Shown: piece by piece, positions 62,878-64,000 of the stretch
Layout: the number at the start of each line of letters is the position of its first letter
Numbering within the stretch: the stretch's first letter is position 1
Assembly (NCBI GenBank): GCA_032358255.1
Contig: JAULBX010004666.1
Coordinates: 62,001-126,000, forward strand
DNA from: Heterotrichella gracilis
Taxonomy: Eukaryota; Sar; Xanthophyceae; Tribonematales; Xanthonemataceae
DNA: 64,000 nucleotides
Direction: 5' to 3'
Notes under the pieces: model-generated
Told to the model about the DNA's origin: nothing
The model's input: the letters and a program-made list of their open reading frames with translations, nothing else
Databases searched by the model: none
Position numbers and translations under genes: made by a program

Positions 62878-64000
62878 CTAGTCCGCGCTGCAGTTGCTCT
62901 TGTAGAACTGCACCCACTTGCCACATTCAAACTGCAGCTCTTGGGCTGTGTTGTCAATGTACGTGCATTGGACTTTCTCCGCCTGCAACAAAGCACATGC
63001 ACATGCAACTTAGCCTGCAGGTTCATTGGTGGTGCTCATACATGTTGGGTTGCCAGTGATGACTGATGGGGAGGAATACACAGTGAGTGCTGCCCTGTAA
63101 AATCAGTGGGAATTTTGTCCAGGCACTTACCGGGCATTTGTCTGTGGCCATGCACACCCCCTTTTTTAAGAAGCAAGCCTGCTGCACATCGTTGTAGGTG
63201 AAGGAGGAGCAGCCAGGGGTCATGTCGCACGCAACTTGGCACTCGCTCACGCTAACCTTCCATCGGCTGCCGATGGCGCTGTCCTGCGGGGGCAATGGCG
63301 CATGCAGTGCATGTGTCAGTGCTGGGCGTGCAGTGCCAATTTGCAACCACTGTACAGCATGGGGCATGCAATGAAGCCTCACCGAGAAAAACCCTGTAGG
63401 GTCATCATACCAGCCGGGTACCCCGGGACCAAAGGGCACATCCTGGCCCGCCTCACAGTTGAGCATGTTGTTTGTGACATAGAAGTTGTCTGCAGGGGCT
63501 GTGTCCATGGTGCAGTTGTGGCCATCTCCTTTGAACCCCGAGTAGCACTGGCAAGAGTAGCCGCCGTCGGTGTTGAGGCATGCTGCGTTACGGTCGCAGG
63601 TGTGGGTGCCGCGCACGCACTCGTCGATGTCGGTGGTGCAGTACAGCCCCTCACGCCTGAAGAAGGTACAGAATGGCATGCTTGAGACGGCTGGCAGTGG
63701 GGCATGCAGATGAGGGACAACACATTTTAATGTCCAACTTGCACGCATGTATTTTCAGTGTCAAGACATGGACATTCATTACTAGCTGAGTAATTTAGTC
63801 CATCTCTTACCCCGTGCCCTCCCGCCCATCCACCCATGTGTATTTGCAGTCCTTGGCAGGCACTGGCTGGCCCTTCTTTGGGTTTTCACAGATTTTCTTG
63901 CCGCTGAGGGAGGACATGCGCCGGCCGAAGTGATTGATGAGAGTGAATGTGGACTGATCCGGAGACACACCCCACATGCCGCCTGGCCCACGAGGCTCCA
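62878..64000 (-). CDS. EGF-like/PAN-like extracellular protein, C-terminal part (truncated by window edge)
   Basis: Four exons are visible (high to low): 64000-63811 (continues past the edge), 63656-63383, 63283-63131, 62982-62878; phases agree and the frame ends in TAG. A calcium-binding EGF-like module is clear: DIDECVRGTHTCDRNAACLN followed by GGYSCQCYSGFKGDGHNC, with the D-I-D-E-C opening and six cysteines. A PAN/apple-like segment follows (VSECQVACDMTPGCSSFTYN, then QQACFLKKG). The last exon has QCTYIDNTAQELQFECGKWV. The exon at the edge carries FTLINHFGRRMSSLSGKKIC. Such proteins act outside the cell in adhesion or recognition; the signal peptide and N-terminus lie outside the window, so localisation is inferred. 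Confidence 0.8.

Noticed and set aside
1-64000. tRNA or rRNA genes, CRISPR arrays, bacterial operons, intact transposons
   Set aside because: No conserved tRNA T-arm (GGTTCGAAT-type) sequence, no regularly spaced repeats and no transposase, integrase or reverse-transcriptase motif were seen; all genes are intron-split.

Overview
This is nuclear DNA from an intron-rich, GC-rich photosynthetic eukaryote, most likely a green alga. Evidence: every recognised gene is split by short GT-AG introns (about one per 100-250 coding bases); exons are GC-rich with G/C third positions, proline/glycine/glutamine-rich stretches and simple repeats; the gene set includes a plant-type calcium-dependent protein kinase, a plastid-type glucose transporter with a leader like an algal transit peptide, a plant-like prolidase and a bZIP factor. 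Plant-type telomere motifs (TTTAGGG) are scattered through introns. I found no tRNA, rRNA, prokaryotic operon, CRISPR array or intact transposon. Exon models were built by hand from splice signals and reading-phase continuity. Nearly all joins are phase-consistent, but no transcript evidence was available.

Layout, left to right. 925-12203 (minus): USP10-like deubiquitinase, 19 exons, about 1397 residues, with a very long disordered RGG/Q/P-rich N-terminus and a strong fold-back sequence in one intron. 13027-16793 (minus): 443-residue Myb/SANT-domain protein. 18292-19994 (minus): 190-residue stand-alone cytochrome b5 protein like the N-terminal half of NCB5OR. 21394-25499 (plus): plastid-type glucose transporter, 527 residues. 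26780-33142 (minus): 805-residue type II membrane protein with repeated cysteine modules. 33871-34270 (plus): candidate 91-residue secreted protein. 34537-38751 (minus): Xaa-Pro dipeptidase, first exon not found. 39674-45772 (plus): ABCG half-transporter, 614 residues. 47641-50677 (minus): CDPK, 482 residues. 52167-56725 (plus): bZIP factor with an AT-hook-like motif, 687 residues. 57807-61675 (plus): SLC38/AAAP-type amino-acid transporter, 485 residues. 62878-64000 (minus): C-terminal part of an EGF/PAN-like extracellular protein running off the right edge.

The genes do not form one pathway. Three pairs are divergent with 0.7-1.5 kb between start codons: cyt b5/glucose transporter, cysteine-rich protein/small secreted protein and CDPK/bZIP; prolidase/ABCG is divergent too, but the prolidase start is unknown. 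Themes are membrane transport (three carriers), protein turnover (deubiquitinase, prolidase) and signalling. The best leads are the RGG-box USP10 with its intronic hairpin, the exon-matched cysteine modules, the bZIP whose invariant basic-region arginine is replaced by tyrosine (in a gene that also has a probable GC-AG intron), and the small secreted protein.
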